Notes under the pieces: model-generated
What the model saw: only the letters and a program-made list of their open reading frames with translations
The model's database searches: none
What the model was told of the DNA's origin: nothing
Translations under genes and position numbers: made by a program
In this document: positions 37,991 through 49,070 of the stretch, piece after piece
Layout: each line of letters starts with the position of its first letter
Position numbering within the stretch: the stretch's first letter is position 1
Assembly: GCA_013398295.1 (NCBI GenBank)
Contig: VZSF01001075.1
Location: 682,001 to 746,000, forward strand
Length of the DNA: 64,000 nt
Direction of reading: 5' to 3'
Source of the DNA: Chionis minor
Lineage: Eukaryota > Chordata > Aves > Charadriiformes > Chionididae

Positions 37991-40420
37991 AGTGAAAGAG
38001 GAGGCACGAGTGGTGAAACAGCAGTCCTGAGAAAACACGAGCTTAACGGCAGTTCTGCATCTGCCACTGGACTGAACTGCATCTTTCCTCTTTTGGGTTT
38101 CATTAAATGGTGGAAACCTAGTATTGGAAAGTGTCCCATCAATAATGCAGGGCTGTGGACCCTTCCCTATCTTTTTGCCTTGTTGCTGTATAGAGCTTTC
38201 TGTACTTTTCTACTGCAGGTAAGCAGACGTGCTGCATTTCCAACTGAGTCTTAACCTAGAGATTACACTGAACTTCTGTTAAAAAAAAAAAAGCTAAAAA
38301 AGGCTATTATGGTCGAACACATAGCATAGTATGTAGTGATGGACTATGACAAAACCATGAAGTATCTGCCATCTAAGTAGGCGAAGAGAATGTAATCATT
38401 AACAATAAAAAAAAAAAGACAAAAAAAAAGAACCTCTCCCTAACTATAGTTAGCAATTCTCATCTTTTTCCCTTCCTTTAAACAGTAGGTAGGGTTTGTA
38501 GGTAAATTTTTGTCTCTCCAGTAGGCAGTGGAAATGATCACTTCTTTATACAGAGAAACAAAGTCACTATAGCCCTCCTAATCAGTGTTTCGATGATCTA
38601 CAGATCATGGCAGGAACTGCTTTATTAATTGGTCCCGAGTTAACAAAACTGGCTTTGTTCACAGAGCTATTCCAATAGTAAGGAAGGGATGGGAAAATGC
38701 TAAACTTATCAACAGCCATCACTTGTATTTTAATGGGTGAAGGAGCATCCAAATATAATTATATTACTTTGAAAAAAAGTGATTAATTTTATTTTAGTTG
38801 ATCTTAACCACTATAAGGTGGTCATGTTCTAAATATTTAATAACTCTGCTTTTTTAATGTTTTGTCTTTAATTAAAATGAATTTCTATTTTATCAATGTA
38901 TATAGTATGACATAAGTCCTATCCTGTAATGATCATCTTAGTGCTAAACAGTACAAAATGTATTTTGTGTTGTGCTCACCTCTTCCGAATTCCTTTTTTT
39001 TCCCTTCTTTAAAAATGTATCTGTTCATTCTGATATTTGGGTTCCTGGAAACTGCAAAGTATCATTTTTTCTTTTAAAAATAGACAGAATAGAAAAACAG
39101 TTGTAACGGGGATAAATATAAAATAGGACATAAAAGATTTTGCTTGAACAATATGACATATAATGTAAATTTTTTGGAATTTATTAAGGTATTCTGGGTG
39201 GAGGGGAAAGGTTTTTCTGCTCAAAACATATCCCTTTCATACTTCCCTAAACCGGGCTTTAATTTTTCTCTTGCATGTTTTTGTGGTTAAGATACCAAAC
39301 CAAGCCATTCATTATTCATCCCCATCTAGATATGGATGCTCTGGATGCAAGCTGGGACCCCACTTTAAACAGACCTTAATTGTTCTATACTTTTCATTAC
39401 TGATCAGTTGCATTTGTTATGTTTTGAAGAGTCACTGGTAACTTCTACATGCCCCACGTCTCATTTTATGTAGTTAAACGAGGGCTCTAAATGAGCACTT
39501 CCATTTGTGGCATCTGTTGTGTTTCCCTCTCCAGCCACCCTCTATGTCCCTCCTGCTGGGAGAACCTGAGCTGACACAGTTGCTGCTGGCAGTGTCACTG
39601 TCTGCTTTTCATCCAGAAAAATGAGTTCTGTGTCTTAAACACCCTAAAGGAGGCTGAATTGGATGCTTTATGTCATTCTGCATTTTACTCAAGCAGCAAA
39701 GGTTACTCTTTCTCTATTCCCTTCGTACCAGCGAGCATGTTACTCAATAGCAGGATTTCAGACAGGCTCTCGTGGGAAACAGGGTGAATGAGATCAATGC
39801 GAAATTGCAAAACCCTGGGATCCAGCATTCCAGAAGCATTTATTTTACTAGGAAAACTGTAAGTTGAGTTACATGTCATTTTCAGCATAAAAGACCCTCT
39901 TTCCTGTTGTAAACTTTCCTGTTTTCAAGGATGTGAGATAAAAAGGGCTTCTGGATGCCTTTCATTTGGGTATATAAGAAAACAAGGCATATTTAAGCAC
40001 AGATCTCAGCAAAACAGTGATTACTTGCATTTCTGAGACTAGCAAACCTTTATTTTGGTCAGACGCTACTGACAAAAACCAGAATATCAGAGATTTTATC
40101 TTGTGCTCTTTCATGCACAGTGTGAATCTGAGGATCCATGGATCCGTTTGAATTGTAAAAGCATCTTTGCTTTAGGTAAGAGATGAGTGAGCTGTGTGAC
40201 CATGATTGTTCAGCAGTACGTGCTCTGGTTGGGTACACTCCCCACCTCCTGGGAGCCTGTGAAAGGACAGCGGTGACCAGGCTATTAACCACTTGGTAAC
40301 GAGCTTAATGAATTACTTCCCATCAGTTGAGCTGCCCTGGTAGGACAGTTGATGTGTATACTTGAGCTTGCCCCTCTCCCCAAGTAAAATGCAACGGTTT
40401 GTTTTTCTGAGCTTTCCCTA
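37991..40420. other. noncoding stretch, mostly unique
   Basis: Apart from the splice-like junction at 38218/38219, no gene or dated repeat is recognised. A-rich tracts lie at 38281-38292, 38408-38418 and 38422-38430. Confidence 0.5.
38196..38226 (+). promoter_or_regulatory. juxtaposed splice acceptor/donor (recursive-splice-type motif)
   Basis: The sequence ctttctgtacttttctactgcag (acceptor ending at 38218) is followed at once by gtaagc (donor from 38219). This is the (Y)n-N-CAG|GTAAG form of recursive splicing sites, known from very long introns in flies and from long neuronal genes in vertebrates. Both halves are strong by eye. Whether a plus-strand intron spans this window is unknown, so use of the site is inference. 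Confidence 0.35.
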
Positions 40421-40545
40421 AGTTGTATTAGCTCACGAGCAGGGAAGGCTGTTAGTGAGCGCACGAGCTGTTACTACCAGCTACGGGATTCGCACTGCGG
40501 GTGCAGCGTAACCTCCTAGGCCAGTTTTGCTCAGTTAAATGTCTG
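40421..40545 (-). mobile_element. doubtful tRNA-like SINE fragment, antisense
   Basis: The minus strand reads tggcctaggaggttacgctg, close to a tRNA A box (TGGC..A..GG.TAACGC), and then agtgcgaatcccg, close to a B box. The spacing is about 17 bases shorter than in a tRNA, as if the anticodon arm were deleted. It shares gttacgctg with the block at 36180-36426. Weak evidence. Confidence 0.25.
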
Positions 40546-42749
40546 AGCCCCATGTCTTGTTTTGGACAGCTACGTCTTACTTGTTTTAGAAACCTGCTCT
40601 CCCCTCAATAAAAGGAAAACCCTAGCAATCCAAAACAGATGAAAGAAACTTTGAAGTTTCCCAAACCTATTAAATGCTGTTGTTCTCAGTTCATTCAAAT
40701 TAAAGAGAGGCAGCTTGGCACATTTAAAGGGAATAAAATGAGGTTGGAGGTTTGAGCTCTGATACACTTGACATATTTTGCTATGATAGGGAGGTTTTGC
40801 TTCACAGAAGTTTAATTGCCCCTCATGCAATAAACTTTCTAGGTCAAGGTCAGGATTCGTAGGTGGCAAATAACAGCCTTTCTCTGAATTAGTTCTTGCC
40901 CTAAAGACAACAAAATAGATTTCTGGAGCCCATGTGGGAATGCTGCTTGCGAAGACCAGATTCTGTTTTCTCCATTACTACTAAGAACAAAACTGTTCCA
41001 GCACAAAATGCTCACTTTTAATTTCATGAGAACTTTAAAATTTCATGAGAACTTTAAAATGTGATATTAGAAGAATACAGGAGTGATAATTGGTGCTAAC
41101 TCTCTATATCCAGTTCTCAGAACACAGCGGAGTGCAGGAGGTCCCTTTTGGATTACTTCCCATGTTTTAGGGAATCTGAACTTACATTTTTCCTCTCTCC
41201 CAGGAAAGTGTCCTAACCATAACATTAGACTGTAAAGGAGTGCATCTGCTCACTAATTAGTATGTCATGCAAAATAAACTGCTTCCCTAAAAAAAATGAG
41301 AAAAACGCACTCTTGCATACTTACAGATATACACATGGTGCAACATACAGTGGTGATGAAGCACTCTCCAGAAAGACAGATAATGATTTAAATTTGAATT
41401 TCAATTCCCTGGATAGAAGAAGCTGTGAACTGAAGTACCCTGCCTCTTCAGCGAGTAGTTTAGCTACTGAGATAAAAGAGGATAGCAGAGGAAACATCTA
41501 CTTTTTAGCCATCTGTCTAGAAGAAGGAAATTTTCCTTATTTTTTCCAAAGAAACTCTAAACAAAGGTTAGCATTTCCCCTTACCTGAAGTCCACAGAAG
41601 GAGATGTTATTTAAGACACACCTTATCCTTCAGATTTCCAAATGGGTATTTTAATGGCCCCTCTGTCCATGGTTGCTTTTGGACTCCAGTTCTTTACTCC
41701 TACCATAAAAGGTCTGCTGAAAAGCAAAAAGCAAAAGAAAAAAAAATCTATGATTTCTTTGTTCAAAAATTTTCAAGAAAAAAGCTTGGATTTGACCAAT
41801 ACTAATATGGTTAGGTGTCTGGAAAGAAGGCAGGTCAGAGTCCTCTGAACATTATGGACTTGCTCCTGCCACTGAAAGTACAGACGTTCTGGCTGATTCA
41901 GGAGGAAAGTTCATTTTCCCTATTAGGGTCTTAATTCTGAAATGGTATAAATTTTGATGTTGTCCTGCACCTGTACAGAGCCCCAGTTCCAGGGTCACGA
42001 TGCATATGGGACTACCCACACAAGACTATATAGTATTACAGAGTACCAATCATCGCAGTTCCTCCTGCACAGCAAATTTTTATGATACTTAAGACCAAAT
42101 AAGGTTGTTTTTTTCCTAATCGGAATACAATTCCTTAAAAAGCATTCACAATCTTCACTATTTATTATATTTGTGTAAAATATTGTATCATTGTCACAGA
42201 ACAAAAAATATCAACTAAAGTAATCGCATAACGTTTGAATAAACACAAGGCTTTCTGTTTTCTCCTATCACTTAGTATTGCTAGCTGTTCTTTCTCCTCA
42301 GCTAGAAGGAGACAGTAAATGCCTGTGAACCCTTAAACAATCTTACTGGAAAAAGCACTTCTTCTCAGGTTGATACAGTGCCAATTTTCCCTCAAGAAGT
42401 CATGTAAGTATAAAAAAAGAACTTGTATTTTGGCTGGATTTGCCAGAAGTGTTTCCCTGAAAAATCTAAGAGGATGTCTCCTTTCTAAGCACCCTTAGTG
42501 CTCATGAGAAGACAGCGGGGTGTACAGAGCTGGAAGTCATCCCTCGTGTCTGGAACGTCACTGACCTCAGCACTTGTGACTCTCAGTTCCAAACCAAAAC
42601 CTAAAGGCTAAGAGACCAAAGCATTCTCTCACTGGCTGCTCAGATAGTTCCTTGCCGGAAAAACCACCCCCACCCCCAAACAAATGACACGAGTTTGGGG
42701 GTTTTTTCAAAGTACCATACAAATACCTTTTAGAAGCATGACTAACACT
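40546..42749. other. unique noncoding stretch
   Basis: No gene recognised. It contains the perfect 19-bp duplication at 41021-41058, listed separately. Confidence 0.5.
41021..41058. repeat. 19-bp perfect tandem duplication
   Basis: The unit atttcatgagaactttaaa is present twice with no mismatch (41021-41039, 41040-41058). It is probably a recent slippage duplication in AT-rich DNA. Confidence 0.93.
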
Positions 42750-42880
42750 AACCTTATTCCTTTGTCGCAGATGGAGAATCTTAGGCATTTTATGGAAATG
42801 GCACAGCTGTGACCTGCCATCAGTTCAGCCAGCAGGTAAGCAGGGAATGGAGCTCAGTTCTTCAAAGTTTATCTGGTAAT
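42750..42880 (-). mobile_element. MIR-like SINE, antisense, with latent exon
   Basis: On the plus strand it reads ccttattcc...gcagatggagaatctta, then ggaaatggcacagctgtgac, then ccagcaggtaagcagggaat and ggagctcagttcttc. These correspond to antisense MIR segments 'cattttacagatgggaaactga', 'cacagagaggttaagtgactt', 'cacacagcaggtaagtggcagg' and 'gaactcagttctt'. On plus, ttattcctttgtcgcag (acceptor, to 42770) and cag|gtaagc (donor, after 42835) bracket 65 bases. Antisense MIRs are a known source of new exons. The 65-nt frame from its ATG reaches a stop after 13 codons. Confidence 0.6.
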
Positions 42881-44986
42881 GTATCTGCTAGATTGCTTTA
42901 CCTCTGAATGAGAGCCCTTTCTTGATTTTCTTACTAATATTTGGTCTGATGCCAACTAGCAACTGCAACAGCTTCCAGCAGGTAGTTTTTTGACCAGATT
43001 AGAGTCAATGACTTACAAATGAGGACTTTTTTATCCCACAGTAGAGCAAAAGGCATTATTTCCTGGGAACTGCAATCTGTCTGTTTATATATTTAGTGTG
43101 TTTACTTGGATTTTGTATATAGATAGAAGAGGCATTGCAATTTTACAGTGCATCTGTGGCATGTTACGTTAAACTCTCAAAAATTATTTAATCATTTACT
43201 AGTCATGCTTTGTGTCTGGTTAAAGACGACAAGTTTTAATAGTTTATAATTAAAGGACAACAATTAAGTTAATATTGTCAGTTTCTTGGCACCATAAGGT
43301 CTCTACCTACTGAAGAAACACTTTGAATATTCAGGGGAATCTCAGTAACTTGCCCTAATGGTTGGAAGATTCACAAAAAATTTGAGTTCTAAATAGTACT
43401 GAGAGAAAGCTATTTACTTGAGGAGAAATTTTCAAGAGATACAAATTGGGAGACACTTTTCTTCTCTTTCCCATTGTCTTCATGGACAGATAATCTCAAA
43501 TGGACTTTGACAGCATTTCAAGTATAGTGATTATTACTTAACATATCCCATGAAAGTAGCTAGGTCTGTACAGGGGTTCTTTATTTTGCTGAGAAGTGGG
43601 TAAGTACAGCCTTTCTGTGTGCGCATTGACAAGGATTACGCAAAAATAGTATTAGCGAGCTTCGTTTCAGTGTTTTAGTAAATGCTATACAGCAGCTACT
43701 GGAATACTCTAATGCCAGATGTCATAATGCCAAACCCTCATCCCAGCAGAGTACAACATTAAAAAAATTGTTACTTTTGTTTTTAATTTACTACTCTATG
43801 GATGAGAGAAGTCCCATCTGCTTACTTTATTTTTAAATGAAAACATAAATGTTGTCCTGTGGTGACATTAGGCTAGATATTACATGGAGACAGAGACCCC
43901 AAGCAGCTAAAATTTACATCTAACAAATATGTTTTCTTACATACCATCTGCATGATAAAAGCAATGAATAAGTTTGTGAAGCTAGTGTAAACAGGATTCA
44001 AAGTGTGACCCATTTTTATGCCACTGTGGGAATAAGAATTACAGAATTTCAGGAAAGCCAGAACCGTAATTTCTCCCATGGGAAAAGTCTGGTCACACAG
44101 GATAAAGGGAAAATCAGCTGCTGGAAAGATTAGATCTGAAGACAGTAGCAATTCAGCACGGCTAAAAGCACACAGCTTTTGAAGGATTTCTCAGGACTTC
44201 AGAACCACCTCTAAAATCTTAAGCCTGTCTCTGATCCTGTGTCAGTGGGAGTTCTGGTTTCACAACCCACTGTTGTAAAAGAGTAGCTGAACACAACAGA
44301 GAAATGAAGAGATGTACTCTTTTCAGTTTGAAAGGAAAGGGGAAAAGATGATGGGGATATTAGAATGTCCTTTCCCTCACAAGCACAGTTCTTTGATTGC
44401 CAGTGGAAGAAAATAAAAATGAGCATGTCAGAATGATTTTCTGGGATTACTATTAAAGCAAGCATCCATTTTTTTCTGTGGGGAGGTAGTCCAGCATGGA
44501 CAGTTTTGATAACTTGCTAGTCACTTGTTTAACTTTTCGTAAGAATGTGTTCATGTCTTGAAAAGTAAAATTTCAGACAACAATGTGATTTTTGCTTTTT
44601 TACCCCCACTGGAGCTACCTTTCTAATACTGAACTTTATGGCTTCTAGCCTACCACTTCCTTCCAATCACACCTGCTGTGATCTGGTGTAAGAACTGGCA
44701 TTAGTGGCAAAGTCTTCCCGAGTAGGGGTTGCAAAAACTGAATTGCTCTGTCTCCACTTACAGAAACACCGGGAGTGTGTCAGTGTTTTATTTGCCAGTG
44801 ATACTTGATGCATTTGCCAGGATGAACAATAACTTCTTTATGGTCGAAGATTTTCAGATGTTGGTGCTTTCTTCTATTTAAATTAACTGCCAGATTCAAC
44901 TGAAGGTGTTCAATAATATTCTTTCTTGTCCAATACATGATTAAATTAAAATCAACTTGCACCTTCTAAGTGTGTTGTATCATAGA
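42881..44986. other. unique AT-rich noncoding stretch
   Basis: No gene, RNA gene, tandem array or recognisable transposon was seen. Open frames are short and unrecognised. Confidence 0.5.
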
Positions 44987-45113
44987 ATCATTTAGGTTGG
45001 AAAAGACCTTTAAGATCATCGAGTTCAAACACCTAACACTGCCGAGTCCACTACTAAACCATGTCCCTAGGCACCACATCTATGCACCTTTTAAATACCC
45101 CAGGGATGGTGTC
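44987..45113 (-). mobile_element. CR1 LINE 3' tail fragment, antisense
   Basis: The plus strand starts atcatagaatcatttaggtt and continues ggaaaagacctttaagatc, atcgagttcaaac, actgccgagtccactactaa, accatgtccctaggcacc, ttttaaataccccagggatg. This is the exact antisense order of a CR1 3' end of the 'gggacatggtttagtagtgg' subtype, matching the 31497-31955 copy rather than the neighbour at 45226. Only about 125 bases of 3' UTR were retained, a typical extreme 5' truncation. Confidence 0.93.
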
Positions 45114-45225
45114 AGATCTTTGGAGTCACTGCACATCAAATGCTTCAGGTTTTGCATCCATATACAAACTTCACCATGCATATATATCAAGAGCCTCATT
45201 TTATACTCCTCGTTGGTTTGAAATT

Positions 45226-45265
45226 TGAGGATGCTCCTCAGGCTTCCAAATGAGGATGCTCCTCA
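45226..45265. repeat. 15-bp direct repeat, 25-bp period, at CR1 5' edge
   Basis: tgaggatgctcctca occurs at 45226-45240 and again at 45251-45265. The repeated string corresponds to the CR1 'g.ctcctcaggg' (VPQG) segment, so the 5' end of the CR1 insertion was partly duplicated, either during insertion or later by slippage. Confidence 0.85.
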
Positions 45266-46225
45266 AGGGTTGGTACTGGAACTGGTACCGTTTAACATTT
45301 TTGTTGGCAACATGGATGTTGGGATTGAGTGCACCCTCAGCAAGTTTGCCAACGACACCGAGCCATGTGGAGCGGTTGACACCCTGGAGGGAAGGGATGC
45401 CATTCAGAGGGACCTGGAGAGGCCTGCGAGATGGGCCCATGCCAGCCTCCTGAAGTTCAACAAGCCCAAGTGCAAGGTCCTGCACGTGGGTTGGGGCAAT
45501 TCCATGCACAAAGACAAGCTGGGTGAAGAATGGATGAAGAGCAGCCTTGAGGCGAGGGACTTGGGTCCGTTGGTGGATGAGACGCTCACCATGAGCTGGC
45601 AATGTGTGCTGGCAGCCCAGAAGGCCAACGGCATCCTGGGCTGCATCAAAAGTAGCATGGCCAGCAGGTCAAGGCAGGGGATTCTGCTCCTCTGCTCCGC
45701 TCTCCTGAGACCCCAGCTGGAGTGCTGGGTCCAGCTCTGGAGCTCTCAGGACAGGAAAGACATGGACCTGGTGGAGCTGGTCCAGAGAAGGTCATGAAGA
45801 TGATCCGAGGATCATCTGGATCCCCTCTGCTATAAGGACAGGCTGAGAGAGCTGGGGTTGTTCAGCCTGGAGAAAAGGCGGCTCCAGGGAGACCTTATAG
45901 CAGCCTTCCAGTGTCTGAAGAGGCCTCCAAGAAAGCTGCAGAGGGACTTTTTACAAGGGCATGTAGTGATAGGGTGAGTGGTAATGGCTTCGGACTGGAA
46001 GAGGGGAGATTTAGAATGGATATAAGGAAGAAATTTTTCACTCTGAGGGCAAACACTGGCACAGGTTGCCTGGGGAAGTTGTGGCTGCCCCATCCCTGGA
46101 GGTGTTCAAGGCCAGGTTGAATGAGGCTTTGAGCAACCTGGTCTAGTGGGAGGTGTCCCTGCCCATGGCAGGGGGTTGGAACGAGATGATCTTTAAGGTC
46201 CCTCCCAACCGAAACCATTCTATGA
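45226..46225 (+). mobile_element. CR1 LINE, 5'-truncated, sense: ORF2 C-terminus and 3' UTR
   Basis: The copy opens inside reverse transcriptase and ends at ccattctatgat (about 46225). An open frame to 45797 shows FNIFVGN, GIECTLSKFANDTE, the CR1 RT thumb region (LLKFNKPKCKVLHVG, LGPLVDETLTMSWQC) and KANGILGC...RPQLECWVQLWS. The catalytic FADDT box reads FANDT, losing one of the two aspartates. The frame stops at gtcatgaag, where family members continue into the 'MIRGLEHL.YEERL' segment, although that DNA follows (agatgatccgaggatc, gggttgttcagcctgg). The 3' UTR has the 'ttgagcaacctggtctagtg' tail subtype, different from the antisense copy 110 bases upstream. A 25-bp step duplicates tgaggatgctcctca at the 5' edge. 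Confidence 0.96.
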
Positions 46226-47404
46226 TTTTCCATCCCAACTGGCAGGAGCTGTCTGCCTTCCCAGCGTTCCGCTCTGGGTAGGCACGTTCCCAGGTCGTGG
46301 GTAAGGCCTGAGATACAGGAACTGCAGCAGTTACCTGAACCGGGCTCTGGCAGAAGCCGTCCTGCCCCGTCAGCCTGCAGTACAGCTGCCCACCCAGGGA
46401 CACCCACGACGAGCAGAATAAGGTCCATCACCTGCTGAACTGACACTTGGCTATCAGGCAATGCTTAAAAGTAGACAAAAAAAGACTACAGTATAAACTA
46501 TTGGATTAAGCACGGCATGGGAGTCCAGGTAGAGATTCTGATGCATTTCATTCAGCAGTACAGACAAGAATTTAGGTATAAATCCCCCTTTTAATTTGCC
46601 TTTGGAAATGAATATTAAATGAATGACTTGAGAAGGGACTGACTGTTACCATAGTTGAAGATATCCCACATTTGGGCTAAAAACTAACATCTGATGCACT
46701 GAATTATTTTGTAAAATCTTGTAGTGAATATGTAAAATGGAAAACAAGGGCAAGATCAACAATCAGATCCCAGCAAGAGGAAGGACCTGTTGAAAAAGAA
46801 GGATGATCTCCTGAATGTAGAGTTCTCTAATTGTGTTCTTCTGCTTAGGCATTGTGGCTGGGCTAGAACAAGCCATAAAGAAAGACTTGGGAATTCAGGA
46901 GACTTGGTGCAATTCCAAAGCACTCAAGACACCTCACTAACGAACAAATTAAGAAGTCATTTCTCCAACGTCCGTCAGTACTTTTAAACCCTTCCCCCCA
47001 CACATGAAACAGCAGCTTGTGTAAAGAAGCAGAGAAAAGTGAAATACATAGCTAATAAACTTACTGCTTCTATAGTTTGGGAGGAAGAAAAAGAGAATTT
47101 TTACCTTTCTTCACATAGCTAAGTAAAAGCAATGGGCTGATGCCTTTGCAAGCTAAAGGTAAATAGAAATATCATTTAAAACAGAAGGTGCTTGATGGGT
47201 CCTAGGTTTCAGCTCTTAGTGAGTGACTGTACTCTTTTAAACAATTCTGAAATGCGGGTTTCATATTTGAGAAGGTTCTTCAAGGTTTCTACTGTAAAGT
47301 AAGAAAAGATAATTATTTACTTCCACTCTGAATTATTTTTAAAGCATTCTGACTTCTCAGAGTGTGAAAGCACAACTGTTGGACCCAATCTGAACTGAAG
47401 CCTT
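46226..47404. other. unique noncoding stretch
   Basis: No gene recognised. About 46230-46440 is still GC-richer than average, but I could not place it in CR1 or another family. The rest is AT-rich and unique. Confidence 0.45.
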
Positions 47405-47600
47405 CTCGTGTGTAGTGAGATTTAGCGGATGCCCAGAGATTAGGAATCAGGAATTTGCAACATATACTCTGGCTCTGACTAGTTCCAGCTGTGGCTTTAG
47501 CAGGTTTTCTTGACTTTCTGATTAATAGGGATTCTGCTATTTACCTTCCAGGCATATTGTAAAAATTAATTCTTTGATGCCCCTTGTAGATGGACAGAAC
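47405..47600 (+). mobile_element. MIR-like SINE, sense
   Basis: The order matches MIR: agtgagatttagcggatgc and agattaggaatcaggaattt (head), tactctggctctgactagtt, ccagctgtggctttagcagg, ttttcttgactttctgatta, then attctgctatttaccttcc, aggcatattgtaaaaattaa and ttctttgatg. A deletion has removed most of the 'tcatctgtaaaatgggg' part, which lowers confidence. The ends are estimates. Confidence 0.6.
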
Positions 47601-47654
47601 TGTAACTGCTGATTATTAATATCCTTAGATTCAGCAAATATTCAAAGACTCCCT

Positions 47655-47745
47655 TTCATGGAGCTATAGATTTCAAGGCCAGGAGGGCCTTGATCTCGTC
47701 TCTGATTAGCTCAATTAGTCTGCTTCCTTTTATGTAATTTTCAGA
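47655..47745 (-). mobile_element. ancient CR1-clade 3' tail, antisense
   Basis: The plus strand ctatagatttcaaggccagg, agggccttgatctcgtctct resembles the antisense end 'tcatagattttaaggccagaagggaccattatgatcatctagtctgac' common to old sauropsid CR1 copies. It directly follows the MIR at 47405-47600. The match is strong for 30 bases, then fades. Confidence 0.5.
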
Positions 47746-47867
47746 CCTCTTAATTGCAGTTATAAATTGTTGTGAAACAGAAGAGATGCTTACTGAAACA
47801 CTACGAAGTAATGTACGTTTGCAAACATGCATACATTTTCACAGATGCATGTATATACAGGTAAACG

Positions 47868-47918
47868 AGTGAAATCACTAGTTTAGTAATTTGGCAATAA
47901 ATTAGTGAAATCACTAGT
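47868..47918. repeat. 15-bp direct repeat separated by 21 bases
   Basis: agtgaaatcactagt is found at 47868-47882 and 47904-47918 without mismatch. Each copy contains the near-palindrome gtgaaatcac. No transposon lies between them, so this is not an obvious target-site duplication. Confidence 0.85.
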
Positions 47919-48089
47919 ATTTTTTGTGATTGGTACTCTGCATTACAAAACAAAGACTAAAAGACTTGGCAGAAGTCTTGCTCTCTCATACCCTTTCACT
48001 TTCCATTTCCTTTGTCCTTGGAGACTGGCATAATGCAGCTCTGTGCATTTTCAGCTAGACTTTGCCAGATGTCTATTTCTTGCATATAT

Positions 48090-49070
48090 TTGGAAGAAGT
48101 TAAGCTTAATTTAATTGTGCCCCAATTCAAGAGAGTATCCCTGTGCTGGCAAGTTGATTAAGCATGGTGGTAATTTTAATTATCTTCTTATCTCTCACTG
48201 GAGTGCAGTTTAGTAGAGCTGATGAAGTTAACCCCATAGACAAATACCCTGTTTAAACTGGGGCCTCAGACAAGAAGGATAAAGCTTTCTTTCCACATCA
48301 AAAAATAGCCTTCACCTGTCTGAAGCTGCTTCTTCTCCGCTTCGTTATCCATCTGCAGATCGCCTCCTCGAGAGAACCTGACATTACAGCTGAATCACCT
48401 TTATTACTGGCTTTTTTTCCCCTAATAATTTTGCATTTGCCTGTGATTCATTGCTGCCTTTTACCTGTGACAATGCTAAGTTGGCTGCTTGTGCTTTTTT
48501 TTTTTTGGCCAGCTGTTTCCCTCTCCACATGACTAATTCTTTTGTGTGGGTTCAACAGCAATGGCACAAGGCCAGCATTTAAAGGATGCAAGTTAGTGTA
48601 TTAAAGATTTGAGGAGATGCAATGTCAGTTTTACATGTCACAGTCATGGTAAAATCATAGAGATGCACAGGGCTAACATTTCATTTAAGAGGCAAACACA
48701 CTAAGATACCATTTTCAAGTGTTGCATTTAATTGCCTTGTAACTCATTTGATTTTCTTTCTGAAAATACCCTGTCAGAAGCCTGTAGCAGAAACAGCAGC
48801 CTAATTTAAATGTCACTTTGCTTCCCAATAGTGAATTTCATATTCAGTCATTCTACTCCAGTGACAAAGCTCGCATCTCTGCTAGCATGTCTCTGGTCAC
48901 TTGGCCCTGTTTTCAGCTGGTTGTGCACAGAAGCTGGAGTGCACTTTTGTATACTTAATCGTCTGGATTTTAATTAACACAAAAGAACAATAGCTTGGAG
49001 AGAGGAACAAAGAGGGACTCCTTAAATGCGAAGGTCATTCACAAAACAAAGGCAAAAGGTCCTTACTGTA
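48090..49070. promoter_or_regulatory. candidate conserved noncoding block (homeodomain-site rich)
   Basis: Across roughly 1 kb the sequence looks like unique DNA without repeat scars and is dense in ATTA/TAAT cores (attaagcatgg, ggtaattttaattatc, ctaataattttgcatttgcc, tttaattaaca) interspersed with moderate-GC segments such as ctgcttcttctccgcttcgt. Such texture is common in vertebrate developmental enhancers. No reading frame of note lies within. It is inference without a cross-species alignment. A 12-T tract interrupts it at 48495-48506. Confidence 0.2.

Noticed and set aside
45201..45602. 133-codon minus-strand open frame
   Set aside because: It is the antisense shadow of the sense CR1 ORF2 copy.
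45895..46461. 188-codon minus-strand open frame
   Set aside because: Most of it is antisense to the CR1 3' UTR; no protein family is recognisable.
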